Notes: a model not told the origin generated them from the letters alone. DNA of 13,098 nucleotides from Bacillota bacterium (GCA_017861355.1 JAGFXQ010000061.1:1-13098), one strand, 5' to 3'; positions 1-7,621 are shown, numbered from the stretch's first letter. Made by a program: numbers and translations.

Positions 1-275
1 TCAAAGGAGCTTGAAGTAACAGCCATCCCCAGAACCTGATTCGAAACCACTTTACTTTGATCTATTATATTATCCATTTGTGATCTCATCACGTTTAACA
101 AGTTTATTTGATAAATTTCAATTTTCTCTTTGTAAAAGTTCTCCATATTGTTATAAAAGAGAAAGGTTAATATCAACCCTGGCACAATAGACATAAAAAG
201 AATAGCGATAATAAAGCGGAATCTCATAGATGTGCTTTTTTTAGGTTTAAAAATATTTCGCATCTTATTATGCAT
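1..275 (-). CDS. Sensor histidine kinase, YesM-like, N-terminal fragment (cut by window edge)
   Basis: Only the first 91 codons are present; the frame runs open off the left edge. The start ATG at 275 is preceded by GAGGAGAG at a normal distance. The protein begins with a short basic stretch rich in Lys and Arg (residues 1-20), then one hydrophobic membrane segment at about residues 21-41 (FIIAILFMSIVPGLILTFLF). An amphipathic extracytoplasmic stretch follows, containing NNMENFYKEK and a QVLGMAVTSSSF-type segment. This layout is that of the first membrane helix and start of the dCache-type sensor region of YesM/LytS-class sugar-responsive kinases. The catalytic part is not visible, so the family call is inference. 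It lies 27 bp after the 226-aa gene, at the end of a sugar ABC operon, where YesM/YesN pairs usually sit. A chemoreceptor with the same N-terminal layout is the main alternative. Confidence 0.6.
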   Translation of the reverse strand, partial: MHNKMRNIFKPKKSTSMRFRFIIAILFMSIVPGLILTFLFYNNMENFYKEKIEIYQINLLNVMRSQMDNIIDQSKVVSNQVLGMAVTSSSF

Positions 276-302
276 GACTTCTCTCCTCAATTTGTACTAT
301 GA

Positions 303-983
303 TTAAATTTGGTTGTGATATATTTCTGTTGTTTTCATTTGAAATTCTATCACATCCATTTTAACACATTTGACCATATTAGGATATTCCATATTCAACA
401 GGGAACATACTTTATCATAATCGTGATATTCTTCCTGATATCGGTCTGTAGTTGTCAGCTTAACCAATTCACCATTTTGGAATATCATAATGCAATTGAA
501 AAATAATTCTTGATCCTTAGTTAGCCATAATAAAATTGCCCCGTCTTCTTTATTTCGATTAACTAATAGCTGCATATATTCCATATAACATCTTCTTTTA
601 TTCCTACGATTATAGATCTGAATTCCATCTATTTCTTCTTGCATTTGATACATATAAATTAGATAATCATCAATATCCATATGATAAATGGAGGGTTCTT
701 GAACTTTCTTATAATAATCAATCAATCCCTGCAATGTATACACTCTAATCTCTTCCAGCTTTTCATATTTCGAAAATATCCCTTGGACATTCAACTGACC
801 CAAAGTTATGAATTCTTCCAATTCAACCTTTTTATGGTCTGAGTTAACAGCTTTCATCTTATCTGTATCTGTTTTTAATATATGAAGGACCTGTTCCTCC
901 GGCCTAAGGAAGGATAGTATGATACCGAGATTTGTCCAGTTCTCCGGTTTTAAATGATCTATCAAAATATTACTGTTTATCAT
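303..983 (-). CDS. Hypothetical 226-aa cytoplasmic protein in sugar operon
   Basis: I do not recognise this protein. It has no signal peptide and no membrane segment. It is rich in charged and aromatic residues, with a Tyr-rich middle (about residues 100-135: YHMDIDDYLIYMYQM, then a basic RRNKRRCYMEY stretch). A beta-rich C-terminal half follows (LLWLTKDQELFFNCIMIF). Its start overlaps the last 14 bases of the glycosidase gene in another frame and carries AAGGA five bases before the ATG, which indicates translational coupling. The kinase gene follows after 27 bp. Position between a glycosidase and a sensor kinase suggests an accessory role in the same sugar pathway, but nothing in the sequence names an activity. 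Confidence 0.8.
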   Translation of the reverse strand: MINSNILIDHLKPENWTNLGIILSFLRPEEQVLHILKTDTDKMKAVNSDHKKVELEEFITLGQLNVQGIFSKYEKLEEIRVYTLQGLIDYYKKVQEPSIYHMDIDDYLIYMYQMQEEIDGIQIYNRRNKRRCYMEYMQLLVNRNKEDGAILLWLTKDQELFFNCIMIFQNGELVKLTTTDRYQEEYHDYDKVCSLLNMEYPNMVKCVKMDVIEFQMKTTEIYHNQI

Positions 984-2991
984 AAGGTTCCTTCTCCATT
1001 TCTACCCTCCATATACTAACCGTAAAGGGAGTTATTTTTATCTCAAAGCTATTGCTTTTCTCACAACCCTGTCCTCTCCAGATATTGGTAAAGCTTCTTT
1101 TGGCCGTGTAATGAAGTTGAATGTTTTGCGATTGATTCGATAAATTTGCAATAAACAGAAGATGATTTCTTCCTGTGCTTTGCCAATGTACAGATATCTC
1201 TACATCCGAATTTTCATAAGTATATTCCTTTTGTATCCCTAAAGCATCGAAATCCATCAAATCCGCATCTTTTAAGACTGTAAATTTATGATCCACGTCC
1301 AATTCAATTGCCTTCTTTAAAATGTTACATTCCTTAAAATTACGATTCAAGTATGGTATATGAGGTCCGAGGATTAACTGCTTCCCGCTATGTTCTGCAA
1401 AGTGTACAAGTCTCTTTTGCTCTTCCTCGTCCATAAACTCATAAGAAGCAGCAAATATAACATCATATTCCTCCCGTCTTTCTTCGGAAAGATACTCATC
1501 GGAGTAGTTATATTCATAATAATGTCGGTCCAGTGCTGCCGCAACTTCTTTAACCCACTTTTCACTTGCATAGCTGGTAGTATCCTGATCCATATAAAGC
1601 TGTAAATCAGTATCCGGAATAAATAATTCTGCCGGTATCTCCGGGCCGGTGATAAAGCAGTTCGATGAGAGCATATTGGTATCCATAATAGAATATATCG
1701 CCTTAAATCTTCCCATATCATAATTCTTTAAAATTAAGATCCTGGGTGTTCTCTTATATTGGTAAGCCTTTGTATCTTTTAGCATTTTTAACATATTTTG
1801 AAACATGCAATAATAATCTTCACGGATTCTTCCGTCGTTGGTGATTGGGCATCCGGTCCACCGGTCTCTTTCCACCAACATATAAAAGCTGATCGCCTTC
1901 AATCCATTCATTATTGAATATAGGTACCCATATTCTTCTTCCTCTGCCGTAAGTAAACAGTTTCTATCAAACCAGGATCCCGAACCAAACTCCGGTACAA
2001 AGGGAAGTCTACTACTGCCAGCCATATACCGGATACGCTCTCGTAACATGGATGAGTCCTTCGGTTCTGGGTAAGCATCAATTCCTGCGACACTCAAGCC
2101 CTCCAATTCTTCATCCCGTTGAACTGAGATCGGGGTATAATTTTGATAGGCACAATTATGGAAGATCGGGACCTCTAATTCCATTCTTTGAACTATCGCG
2201 ATCATCCTTTTTAATGCGTACAGTATTTGATACTCTTTATACTCAGCCCAATCAAAATAATATGGTAAGTCTTCTTTTATCTCCCCTTTAAATCCGGAAG
2301 GAGCATTCACACTATCAAAAACCAGATATTTTGTATTATATATGTAGTTTAAGTTTTCTATCGTCTCGTATTTTTCATGTAGCATTTGATGATACATCTT
2401 AATTGAAGCAATTGAATAATCCATAATATACGGCTTATCACGAAAGAAATTGCAGGTCTCATTATCTGCTTGTATTGCTACAATGCAACCATTTTCTTTC
2501 GTATGCTTTCTTAATATCGGAGTTAATTTATTAAAATACTGCTCTGTCTTTTCATATAGCTTTTCACTTGCATAGGATGGAATAGGAAACTGTTTCGTTA
2601 CATATGGATAAACAACCGTAGTCCCCCATGGATTTTTGGCTTGAATTGCTTCATCATGAAGAATCCATTCCGGATAACCAAATAAAGTCATCTCTGCATT
2701 AATATGGGGACCCGGTCTGACAATCACTGACAGTCCTTTTTCTTCACATAGGCTTAAAAATCCGTCAAGATCCTTGTTTCTATCTATCTCACCAAAATCG
2801 TATTTTCCTTCTTTATATTCATGGACGGACCAAGGTATGTAGGTTTCAATGATTTCAAATCCCATACCCAATATCTCCTCCAATATTTTGTTCCAATCTT
2901 CTCTTTGAACTCTCCAATAATGTATCGAACCACTATAGAGAGGCTTTTCGACACCACCTATTTCTATTCCGCTCTCTGTGAATCTAATCAT
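970..2991 (-). CDS. Cytoplasmic GH35-like beta-galactosidase / clan GH-A glycosidase
   Basis: Likely hydrolyses a beta-galactoside or similar beta-linked oligosaccharide brought in by the adjacent ABC importer. The 673-aa protein has no signal peptide. The N-terminal TIM barrel (about 1-400) carries GH35-type blocks: SGSIHYWRVQREDW (20-33), ETYIPWSVHE (49-58) and RPGPHINAE (92-100, where GH35 usually has RPGPYICAE). The acid/base is probably E178 in QADNET and the nucleophile E334 in FVPEFGSGSW. A Rossmann-like segment at about 505-550 (YDVIFAASYEFMDEEE...LILGPHIPYLN) resembles the GH42 GATase-like trimerisation domain. A small beta domain ends the protein (about 595-665). The start has GGGAGG five bases upstream, and the stop of the preceding permease lies 13 bp away. 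Residues of both GH35 and GH42 style make the exact family and substrate uncertain; both glutamates look intact. Confidence 0.85.
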   Translation of the reverse strand: MIRFTESGIEIGGVEKPLYSGSIHYWRVQREDWNKILEEILGMGFEIIETYIPWSVHEYKEGKYDFGEIDRNKDLDGFLSLCEEKGLSVIVRPGPHINAEMTLFGYPEWILHDEAIQAKNPWGTTVVYPYVTKQFPIPSYASEKLYEKTEQYFNKLTPILRKHTKENGCIVAIQADNETCNFFRDKPYIMDYSIASIKMYHQMLHEKYETIENLNYIYNTKYLVFDSVNAPSGFKGEIKEDLPYYFDWAEYKEYQILYALKRMIAIVQRMELEVPIFHNCAYQNYTPISVQRDEELEGLSVAGIDAYPEPKDSSMLRERIRYMAGSSRLPFVPEFGSGSWFDRNCLLTAEEEEYGYLYSIMNGLKAISFYMLVERDRWTGCPITNDGRIREDYYCMFQNMLKMLKDTKAYQYKRTPRILILKNYDMGRFKAIYSIMDTNMLSSNCFITGPEIPAELFIPDTDLQLYMDQDTTSYASEKWVKEVAAALDRHYYEYNYSDEYLSEERREEYDVIFAASYEFMDEEEQKRLVHFAEHSGKQLILGPHIPYLNRNFKECNILKKAIELDVDHKFTVLKDADLMDFDALGIQKEYTYENSDVEISVHWQSTGRNHLLFIANLSNQSQNIQLHYTAKRSFTNIWRGQGCEKSNSFEIKITPFTVSIWRVEMEKEPYDKQ

Positions 2992-3004
2992 ATAAACCTC
3001 CCAT

Positions 3005-3847
3005 TTATCCTTTCACTGCACCTGCTGTCATACCTTGAACCACTTGTTTCTGTAATAGTAAATACATTATAACTACCGGTATAATCGATATGATAAAACC
3101 TGCACACAACAATCCATATTGTGTTACATAAGATCCCTTTAATGCTGAGATACTCATGGACAGAGTCTTCTTTGCCGGATCTGATATTAAAACCAGTCCC
3201 AAGAGTAAATCATTCCAACAATTCAAAAAAGCTAAGGTAGCAACCGTTGCAATTCCTGGTTTTGCAATTGGAAATATTATTTTAAAGAAGATGCCTACCA
3301 GATTACTGCCGTCAATCGTAGCTGCTTCATCCAGTTCCTTTGGAATTCCCTCCAGAAAGCCCTTCATAATGAACATACTAAAGGATATATTCGTGGCCAC
3401 ATAAACTATGACTAAGCTAACCAGATTATCCTGTAAATGCAAAAATTTAAATAGTAAAACGGATGGTATTAACAGAGCATGAATCGGAATCATAATTCCC
3501 AAGGACAAATAAGTGGATAAAAAAGCATTTTTGTATACTCTTGTCAGTATATAACTTCCCATGGCTGTAACTATAATTAGAATAGTAATCGTTGCCAGAC
3601 AGACGAACAAGCTGTTAAAAAAGCTTGTTCCTACATGTGCACCTTTCCAGGCTTCGACATAGTTATCCCATAGTGCAACCTTAGGTAGACCAAAAGAATT
3701 TCTATATATTTCATTGTTATTTTTTAATGAGGAGGTGACTACCCATATAAAAGGATATAGGGAAACAATAGCTACAATAATCAAGAATAAATATTTTACA
3801 ATTAAATTGATTTTTTCTACAAATGTCTTTTTAACAAATCTTCTCAT
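3005..3847 (-). CDS. Sugar ABC transporter permease, MalG/UgpE-type (CUT1)
   Basis: One of two membrane subunits of a carbohydrate ABC importer. At 280 aa it has the usual MalG-family length and six membrane segments, the first at about residues 17-38. The cytoplasmic coupling (EAA) loop is clear at about 171-196: ELDEAATIDGSNLVGIFFKI followed by IFPIAKPG. The C-terminus ends QGMTAGAVKG, typical of this subunit. The start is supported by AAGGAG six bases before the ATG. It lies 10 bp downstream of the partner permease and 13 bp upstream of the glycosidase gene, so all three are cotranscribed. No ATPase gene is present in the operon; a shared MsmX-type ATPase encoded elsewhere is the expected energiser, as in many Firmicutes. 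Confidence 0.95.
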   Translation of the reverse strand: MRRFVKKTFVEKINLIVKYLFLIIVAIVSLYPFIWVVTSSLKNNNEIYRNSFGLPKVALWDNYVEAWKGAHVGTSFFNSLFVCLATITILIIVTAMGSYILTRVYKNAFLSTYLSLGIMIPIHALLIPSVLLFKFLHLQDNLVSLVIVYVATNISFSMFIMKGFLEGIPKELDEAATIDGSNLVGIFFKIIFPIAKPGIATVATLAFLNCWNDLLLGLVLISDPAKKTLSMSISALKGSYVTQYGLLCAGFIISIIPVVIMYLLLQKQVVQGMTAGAVKG

Positions 3848-3857
3848 AGTTTTCTCC

Positions 3858-4736
3858 TTAATTATTACTTTTCATTGTTGTTATCATGTTAAGTATCCCT
3901 GTAATGATTAATGAGACTGTAATAATCGTAATCGTAATCGTACTACCCATACCAAAATCAGAATTGACAAAGGCAGTCTTATACATATAAACCCCTAAAT
4001 ATGCAGAACGTACCCCTGGTCCACCGCCTGTCATAATCCACGAATGATCAAAGGCCTTTAGCGAACCCGTGATACATAAAACAGTACAAATGGAGGTAAA
4101 ACTCGATATCTGCGGAAGTATAATATGTAAGAACGTCTTATACTTATTTGCTCCGTCAATCTGAGCACTCTCCATTAGTTCTTCCGGAATTGATTGTAGT
4201 GCTCCAAGAAAAATAGTGACATACAATCCGATATATTGCCACACTTGGGGTGCCATAACTGCATAGAGCAGGGTATGTGTATCTGATAGCCAGTTCTTCT
4301 TAAGCATATCTAATCCCACCGCTTCTAAGATAATATTGAAAATGCCGATCTCACTGTTATAAAACAGAGAAAACATCAAAGCGATGGCAACCGGTGCGAT
4401 GACAACCGGAAGAAAGTAAATGGTACGAAAAATTTTCATACCTCTCGTCTTACTATATAATAGAAAAGCTATAATTAGTCCCATCGGAATTTGTACAACA
4501 AGTGTGATTATTACTAATTTTATCGTATTAAAGAACACTACCCAATAATCACTATCAGCAAGTAATGATTTATAGTTTTTTAATCCGACAAATGCTGTAT
4601 CTGTAACTCCATTCCATTCTGTAAAGCTATAATATAATGATGAAAGCATTGGCAGGAATATAAAGATGGAATAGACAAAAATAACTGGGGCCAAAAACAG
4701 AATAGACAACCCTAACCTAGATATTTTTCTTTTCAT
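3858..4736 (-). CDS. Sugar ABC transporter permease, MalF/UgpA-type (CUT1)
   Basis: First membrane subunit of the same importer, 292 aa. It opens with a basic MKRKISRLGL and a first membrane helix at about 10-33. The MalF-family segment YYSFTEWNG lies at 35-43 and GLKNY at 51-55. The EAA loop that contacts the ATPase is at about 185-208 (EELMESAQIDGANKYK then TFLHIILP). The ATG is preceded by AAAGGA. A stem-loop (4759-4793) separates it from the binding-protein gene and may lower expression of the permeases relative to the binding protein. Sequence features fit the disaccharide/oligosaccharide CUT1 class; the actual substrate cannot be read. Confidence 0.95.
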   Translation of the reverse strand: MKRKISRLGLSILFLAPVIFVYSIFIFLPMLSSLYYSFTEWNGVTDTAFVGLKNYKSLLADSDYWVVFFNTIKLVIITLVVQIPMGLIIAFLLYSKTRGMKIFRTIYFLPVVIAPVAIALMFSLFYNSEIGIFNIILEAVGLDMLKKNWLSDTHTLLYAVMAPQVWQYIGLYVTIFLGALQSIPEELMESAQIDGANKYKTFLHIILPQISSFTSICTVLCITGSLKAFDHSWIMTGGGPGVRSAYLGVYMYKTAFVNSDFGMGSTITITIITVSLIITGILNMITTMKSNN

Positions 4737-4758
4737 TGTACTTATCCTTTCTTAAGAT

Positions 4759-4793
4759 AAGGCTGTCTCAAATTATAATCTTAAGACAGCCTT
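4759..4793 (-). other. Intercistronic stem-loop between binding-protein and permease genes
   Basis: AAGGCTGTCT and AGACAGCCTT form a perfect 10-bp stem around a 15-nt loop. On the transcript the stem is followed by ATCTTAAG rather than a U-run, so it is not a normal terminator. Such stem-loops behind binding-protein genes usually stabilise the upstream message or give partial termination. Part of the loop (TAAGAT) is complementary to the bases directly after the stem (ATCTTA), offering a competing pairing. Confidence 0.65.
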
Positions 4794-4821
4794 TTCTATT
4801 AGAATATTATTGTTTTTGCCC

Positions 4822-6189
4822 TTAATTATTTTTATCAAGTACTGATTGAACCTTATTTACAAATTCCTGCGGTGTGAGAGCTTTAATAAATAATTCATCA
4901 AGGCTTGAATCCATCATAGTTATCGCATCCGCATCTGGCATCGTTGTAAAGTGAACTTGTATCAATTTCTTCCCCTCACTAAATGCCATCATTTTCTGAT
5001 AAATAACTTTCTGGGTAGATAAGTCCACCTCGATATTTTTGGCAGGAATCATTCCACTCTTTGTTAATTCTGTGGATAATTCATTTGATGCAAGAAAATC
5101 ACATACTTTAACCATTGCATCGTGTTTTGCTGTATCTTCATAAGATTTTTTATTAATCTCAAATCCATAAACGGTGAAACCTGTCATCATGGTAGCTGGA
5201 TCAACAGTTGCATCTGGTAACATTGGAATTGCAACAACTTCACTGGAATTTTGAATGTCATCCGGAATAGATTCAAACATCCAAGGATAGGTGTAAGTCA
5301 TGGCCGCTTTTTTATCCGTATATAACTGTAGGCATGCAGCCCACCCACCATTCGCTACCGTATCCTCTGGGAACATCTTGTTATCAATCATATCCTGTAT
5401 ATTTGTTGCTACTTTTATAGCATTATCAGTAGCAAATTCTCTAGAAGATGTTAAATTCTTTAATTCATCTTCAGCTCCTGCATATTGGTTATATAATTCA
5501 CTGAAAAAGAATTCGGATGGTGTACCGCCACTGCTTGCCATAGCTAATGGAATGATACCGTTGTCATTAAATACTTTGGATACCGCTTTTAACTCTTCAT
5601 AAGTAGTAGGGTATTCCAAACCGTATTGAGCAAAGATATCTTTATTTGCCAAGAATACCCCTCTAGTGGACTCAATCGGAACTCCATAGGTCTTACCATC
5701 CGCTGCTGTATAATAGTCAAAGGAGGAAGGATTAAAGTCATCACGTTTCACTGCCTTACTGTCACTAAAATACTGATCTGCCTCCAGTAATAGCCCCGCA
5801 TCTTTCATATCATTAATCATAGAGCCGCCCCAATAGGTAAATACATCGGGTAAATCGCCTGATGCTGTTTGTACTTTAATCTTCGTCTTATAGTCCTCTG
5901 TACTGTAGGTCACTAGTTTGAGATCCATGGTATCAGCATTCTCTTCCTGGAATTTCTGAAATGCCGGATAGAAATAATCATACTTAGAGTCTCCCTCTCC
6001 CCAGTTAGTTGCTATTGTAATAGAAACCTTTTCTGCCTTTGAACCCTCGTCCGTAGCAGCTGCACTTGGTACCTTTGTTGAATCTGTCGAACTAGATGAG
6101 CTGGATGGTTTATTTCCACACCCAACCAAGCCGATACACATTACTATGGCTAACCCTAACGCAAACGTCTTTTTTATATTCTTTTTCAT
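4822..6189 (-). CDS. Extracellular sugar-binding lipoprotein of ABC importer (SBP family 1)
   Basis: Membrane-anchored substrate-binding protein that captures the sugar and hands it to the two permeases. I take the start at the MKKNIKK methionine at 6189, because AGGAGG lies six bases upstream; a longer in-frame start 33 bases earlier has no ribosome site. The 455-aa product has a lipoprotein signal peptide (KKNIKK, hydrophobic core, then LVGC with the lipidated Cys at 24). A Ser/Thr/Lys-rich linker follows (KPSSSSSSTDSTK). The mature domain begins VSITIATNWGEGDSKYDYFYPAF and contains GDLPDVFTYWGG, the usual open-face block of family 1 binding proteins. It is the first gene of the operon; promoter and dyads lie upstream. 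Ligand identity is unknown, but the neighbouring glycosidase suggests a beta-linked oligosaccharide. Confidence 0.93.
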   Translation of the reverse strand: MKKNIKKTFALGLAIVMCIGLVGCGNKPSSSSSSTDSTKVPSAAATDEGSKAEKVSITIATNWGEGDSKYDYFYPAFQKFQEENADTMDLKLVTYSTEDYKTKIKVQTASGDLPDVFTYWGGSMINDMKDAGLLLEADQYFSDSKAVKRDDFNPSSFDYYTAADGKTYGVPIESTRGVFLANKDIFAQYGLEYPTTYEELKAVSKVFNDNGIIPLAMASSGGTPSEFFFSELYNQYAGAEDELKNLTSSREFATDNAIKVATNIQDMIDNKMFPEDTVANGGWAACLQLYTDKKAAMTYTYPWMFESIPDDIQNSSEVVAIPMLPDATVDPATMMTGFTVYGFEINKKSYEDTAKHDAMVKVCDFLASNELSTELTKSGMIPAKNIEVDLSTQKVIYQKMMAFSEGKKLIQVHFTTMPDADAITMMDSSLDELFIKALTPQEFVNKVQSVLDKNN

Positions 6190-6259
6190 CTTAATCCTCC
6201 TGCTTTCCTCTATTTCATACACTTTTACAGAAACTATGATTCGCGCAAATCATTTTCTA

Positions 6260-6282
6260 TGTATCGGTACAGCACCTTTACA
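6260..6282. promoter_or_regulatory. Operator-like imperfect palindrome at the operon start site
   Basis: On the plus strand TGTAtcGGTaCagcACCttTACA style symmetry is visible: outer TGTA/TACA and inner GGT/ACC pair around a central base. It overlaps the predicted transcription start, the place a repressor would block. It resembles a catabolite (cre) site only loosely, so the binding protein is unknown. Confidence 0.35.
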
Positions 6283-6287
6283 AAATG

Positions 6288-6316
6288 ATTATATGTTATC
6301 TATGCCGATATGAAAA
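6288..6316 (-). promoter_or_regulatory. Sigma-A-type promoter of the sugar ABC operon
   Basis: A perfect TATAAT (6288-6293) lies 17 bp downstream of a weak TTTTCA -35 (6311-6316) on the minus strand. Transcription would start near 6281, giving a leader of about 90 nt before the AGGAGG site of the binding-protein gene. The poor -35 suggests a need for an activator, consistent with the upstream dyads and the kinase gene at the operon's end. Confidence 0.6.
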
Positions 6317-6330
6317 TATCAATAATTTAT

Positions 6331-6381
6331 GTAAAATGTTATAAAATCTTACACTACTTTACTATCCAGATTGTAAAGTAG
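6331..6381. promoter_or_regulatory. Two adjacent dyads upstream of the sugar operon promoter
   Basis: A perfect 9-bp inverted repeat, CTACTTTAC-N10-GTAAAGTAG, spans 6354-6381. An imperfect 22-bp dyad, GTAA...TTAC with an AT-rich centre, spans 6331-6352. They lie 15-65 bp upstream of the -35 box and neither is followed by a U-run, so they look like activator sites rather than terminators. TGTAAA/TGTAAG half-sites recur in both orientations here and down to 6223. A YesN/AraC-type regulator paired with the kinase at 1-275 is a plausible binder (inference). Confidence 0.45.
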
Positions 6382-6440
6382 AACTACACCCAAAACCTTT
6401 GGGCTTTTATCAGAAAGGCATGACGATTATAATGATACGG

Positions 6441-6576
6441 CATAAAAAGAGGGTGAGATACCTCCTCCCGTCTTTTGACTCTTCGTGTATAAAAACCGTT
6501 TTTTCCTGAATAAATCAACAGGCTGTAGGTTCTTTTTATACACAATTCTCCAAAAGACAGAACAGGCTTCTCACCC
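6441..6576 (-). ncRNA. Candidate structured RNA or composite terminator after the deacetylase gene
   Basis: Three nested perfect inverted repeats build one long hairpin. The outer helix is GGGTGAGA (6569-6576) with TCTCACCC (6451-6458). The middle is GTCTTTTG (6551-6558 with 6470-6477). The inner is 11 bp, GTGTATAAAAA (6533-6543 with 6485-6495). The internal loops are nearly symmetric (10/11 nt and 7/7 nt). The apical 37 nt can form a further CCTG/CAGG hairpin. On the minus strand the outer helix is followed directly by TCTTTTT, the mark of a rho-independent end. No other terminator is visible for the deacetylase gene. It matches none of the RNA families I can recall by motif. A 12-bp palindrome, TTAAGTACTTAA (6583-6594), lies just upstream. 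Confidence 0.5.
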
Positions 6577-6640
6577 AAATCATTAAGTACTTAAATCATC
6601 TTAAATACACTATATATTTCCATACAATTTCATACATTTT

Positions 6641-7486
6641 TTATTTCTCTAACTGTCTTCCCATCTGATCCACCTTATAATCTCCGGTATAAATCAGCTG
6701 TGAGACCGGTACGATCTCATAGCCCTTTTCCTGAAGTCCGGTAATAATTTGCTCCAGAGCCTCCGCTGTATATTTTGCACCGTCATGTAGTAACAGAATA
6801 GAACCGTTTCCAAGCTTTTTATTCTCTAGAGTTCTCTTAAGAATACTGTCCACACCGTAGTCTTTCCAGTCATAAGAATCCACATTCCATTGGATTGTAT
6901 AATAGCCACAATCTCTGGCCGTTCCAACCAAGGTATTATTGTAATCTCCGTAAGGAGCACGGAATAATTTCATATCCAATCCGGTCAATTCCTTTACCCT
7001 GTTGTGTGCCGACATGATCTCGTTCTTGCATTCATCCTTTGACATTTGAGTCATCTGTTTATGGTTCTCACTATGGTTTCCCAGATCGTGTCCTGCAGCT
7101 GCGATTGCTTTTACCTCTTCCGGGTATTTACTTACCCATTCTCCGGTCATGAAGAAGGTCACTTTCACCTTATGCTTATCCAAGATTTCCAGTATCTTTT
7201 TTGTATCTTCATTGGTCCAGGCTGCATCAAAGCTAAGAGCTACTTTTGCTTCCTCACAGTTCACGCTATAAATCGGGAGATCATTCTTGGTACTAAGATT
7301 GGTAACAGTCACTGCTTTCGGAATTATCTTCATGCCTAAGCCTATCATCATAATGATACTCAACACTACAATTCCGACCTTAATAAACAAGGAAGCATAG
7401 CTTATTTTCTCTGGTTGCTCCTGTGAGACATCGTATTGCGCCTGTCCCTGAGTTTTTGCTTGATCCATACCATTTTTCTGTTTCAT
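6641..7486 (-). CDS. PdaB-like membrane-anchored polysaccharide deacetylase (NodB domain)
   Basis: A predicted outward-facing carbohydrate esterase 4 enzyme that would remove acetyl groups from peptidoglycan or a related glycan. It has a 30-residue polar cytoplasmic tail, one membrane anchor at about 31-52, then a NodB domain from about 80 to 265. Visible motifs are SFDAAW (85-90, in place of the usual TFDDG), the metal site HSENH (138-142), RAPYG (176-180), DSYDW (203-207) and LLLHD (231-235). The FDAAW form, which keeps the first Asp but lacks the second, is a known variant of clostridial PdaB-type sporulation deacetylases, so activity should not be assumed. Total length 281 aa is normal for that group. 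The start ATG has a GGTGGG site. It appears to be a single-gene unit, upstream terminator at 7585-7621 and structured end at 6441-6576. Confidence 0.88.
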   Translation of the reverse strand: MKQKNGMDQAKTQGQAQYDVSQEQPEKISYASLFIKVGIVVLSIIMMIGLGMKIIPKAVTVTNLSTKNDLPIYSVNCEEAKVALSFDAAWTNEDTKKILEILDKHKVKVTFFMTGEWVSKYPEEVKAIAAAGHDLGNHSENHKQMTQMSKDECKNEIMSAHNRVKELTGLDMKLFRAPYGDYNNTLVGTARDCGYYTIQWNVDSYDWKDYGVDSILKRTLENKKLGNGSILLLHDGAKYTAEALEQIITGLQEKGYEIVPVSQLIYTGDYKVDQMGRQLEK

Positions 7487-7510
7487 AATCCCACCATAAG
7501 AATCCTGAGT

Positions 7511-7520
7511 TATTATAATA
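7511..7520 (-). promoter_or_regulatory. Possible -10 region of the deacetylase gene
   Basis: A self-complementary TATTATAATA contains TATAAT on the minus strand about 25 bp before the deacetylase ATG. I see no matching -35 hexamer, so a sporulation sigma factor or a promoter elsewhere is equally possible. Confidence 0.25.
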
Positions 7521-7580
7521 TATTGGCACTGCTAGGCCTATATACTAGGAGAACACGCCGTTACGTAATTACGAAACAAT

Positions 7581-7621
7581 AAAAAACCGCAGATCGGATG
7601 TTAACCTTCTGATCTGCGGTT
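7581..7621 (-). terminator. Rho-independent terminator of the 49-codon gene
   Basis: AACCGCAGATC (7585-7595) pairs perfectly with GATCTGCGGTT (7611-7621). On the minus strand the 11-bp stem is followed by TTTTTT. It lies about 60 bp after the stop of the small gene and isolates it from the deacetylase gene. A smaller 6-bp hairpin (AAACAG/CTGTTT, 7627-7644) sits just before it. Confidence 0.92.

Noticed and set aside
6260..6282. Catabolite repression (cre) site at the sugar operon start
   Set aside because: The central CG and the spacing of the cre consensus are not met; only the outer half-sites are similar, so it is listed as an operator-like palindrome only.
6389..6410. CCCAAA-ACC-TTTGGG followed by CTTTTAT as a plus-strand terminator
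   Set aside because: There is no plus-strand gene for it to end, and the stem is short and AT-rich.
6441..6576. The large inverted repeat as a T-box leader, 6S RNA or MITE
   Set aside because: The T-box signature sequence is missing, 6S RNA could not be supported by motif alone, and no target-site duplication flanks the repeat. The identity is left open.
6384..6578. Open frame of 64 codons on the minus strand starting with TTG
   Set aside because: It has no ribosome site, a rare start codon, and lies inside the three-helix inverted repeat, whose symmetry explains the sequence better than coding does.
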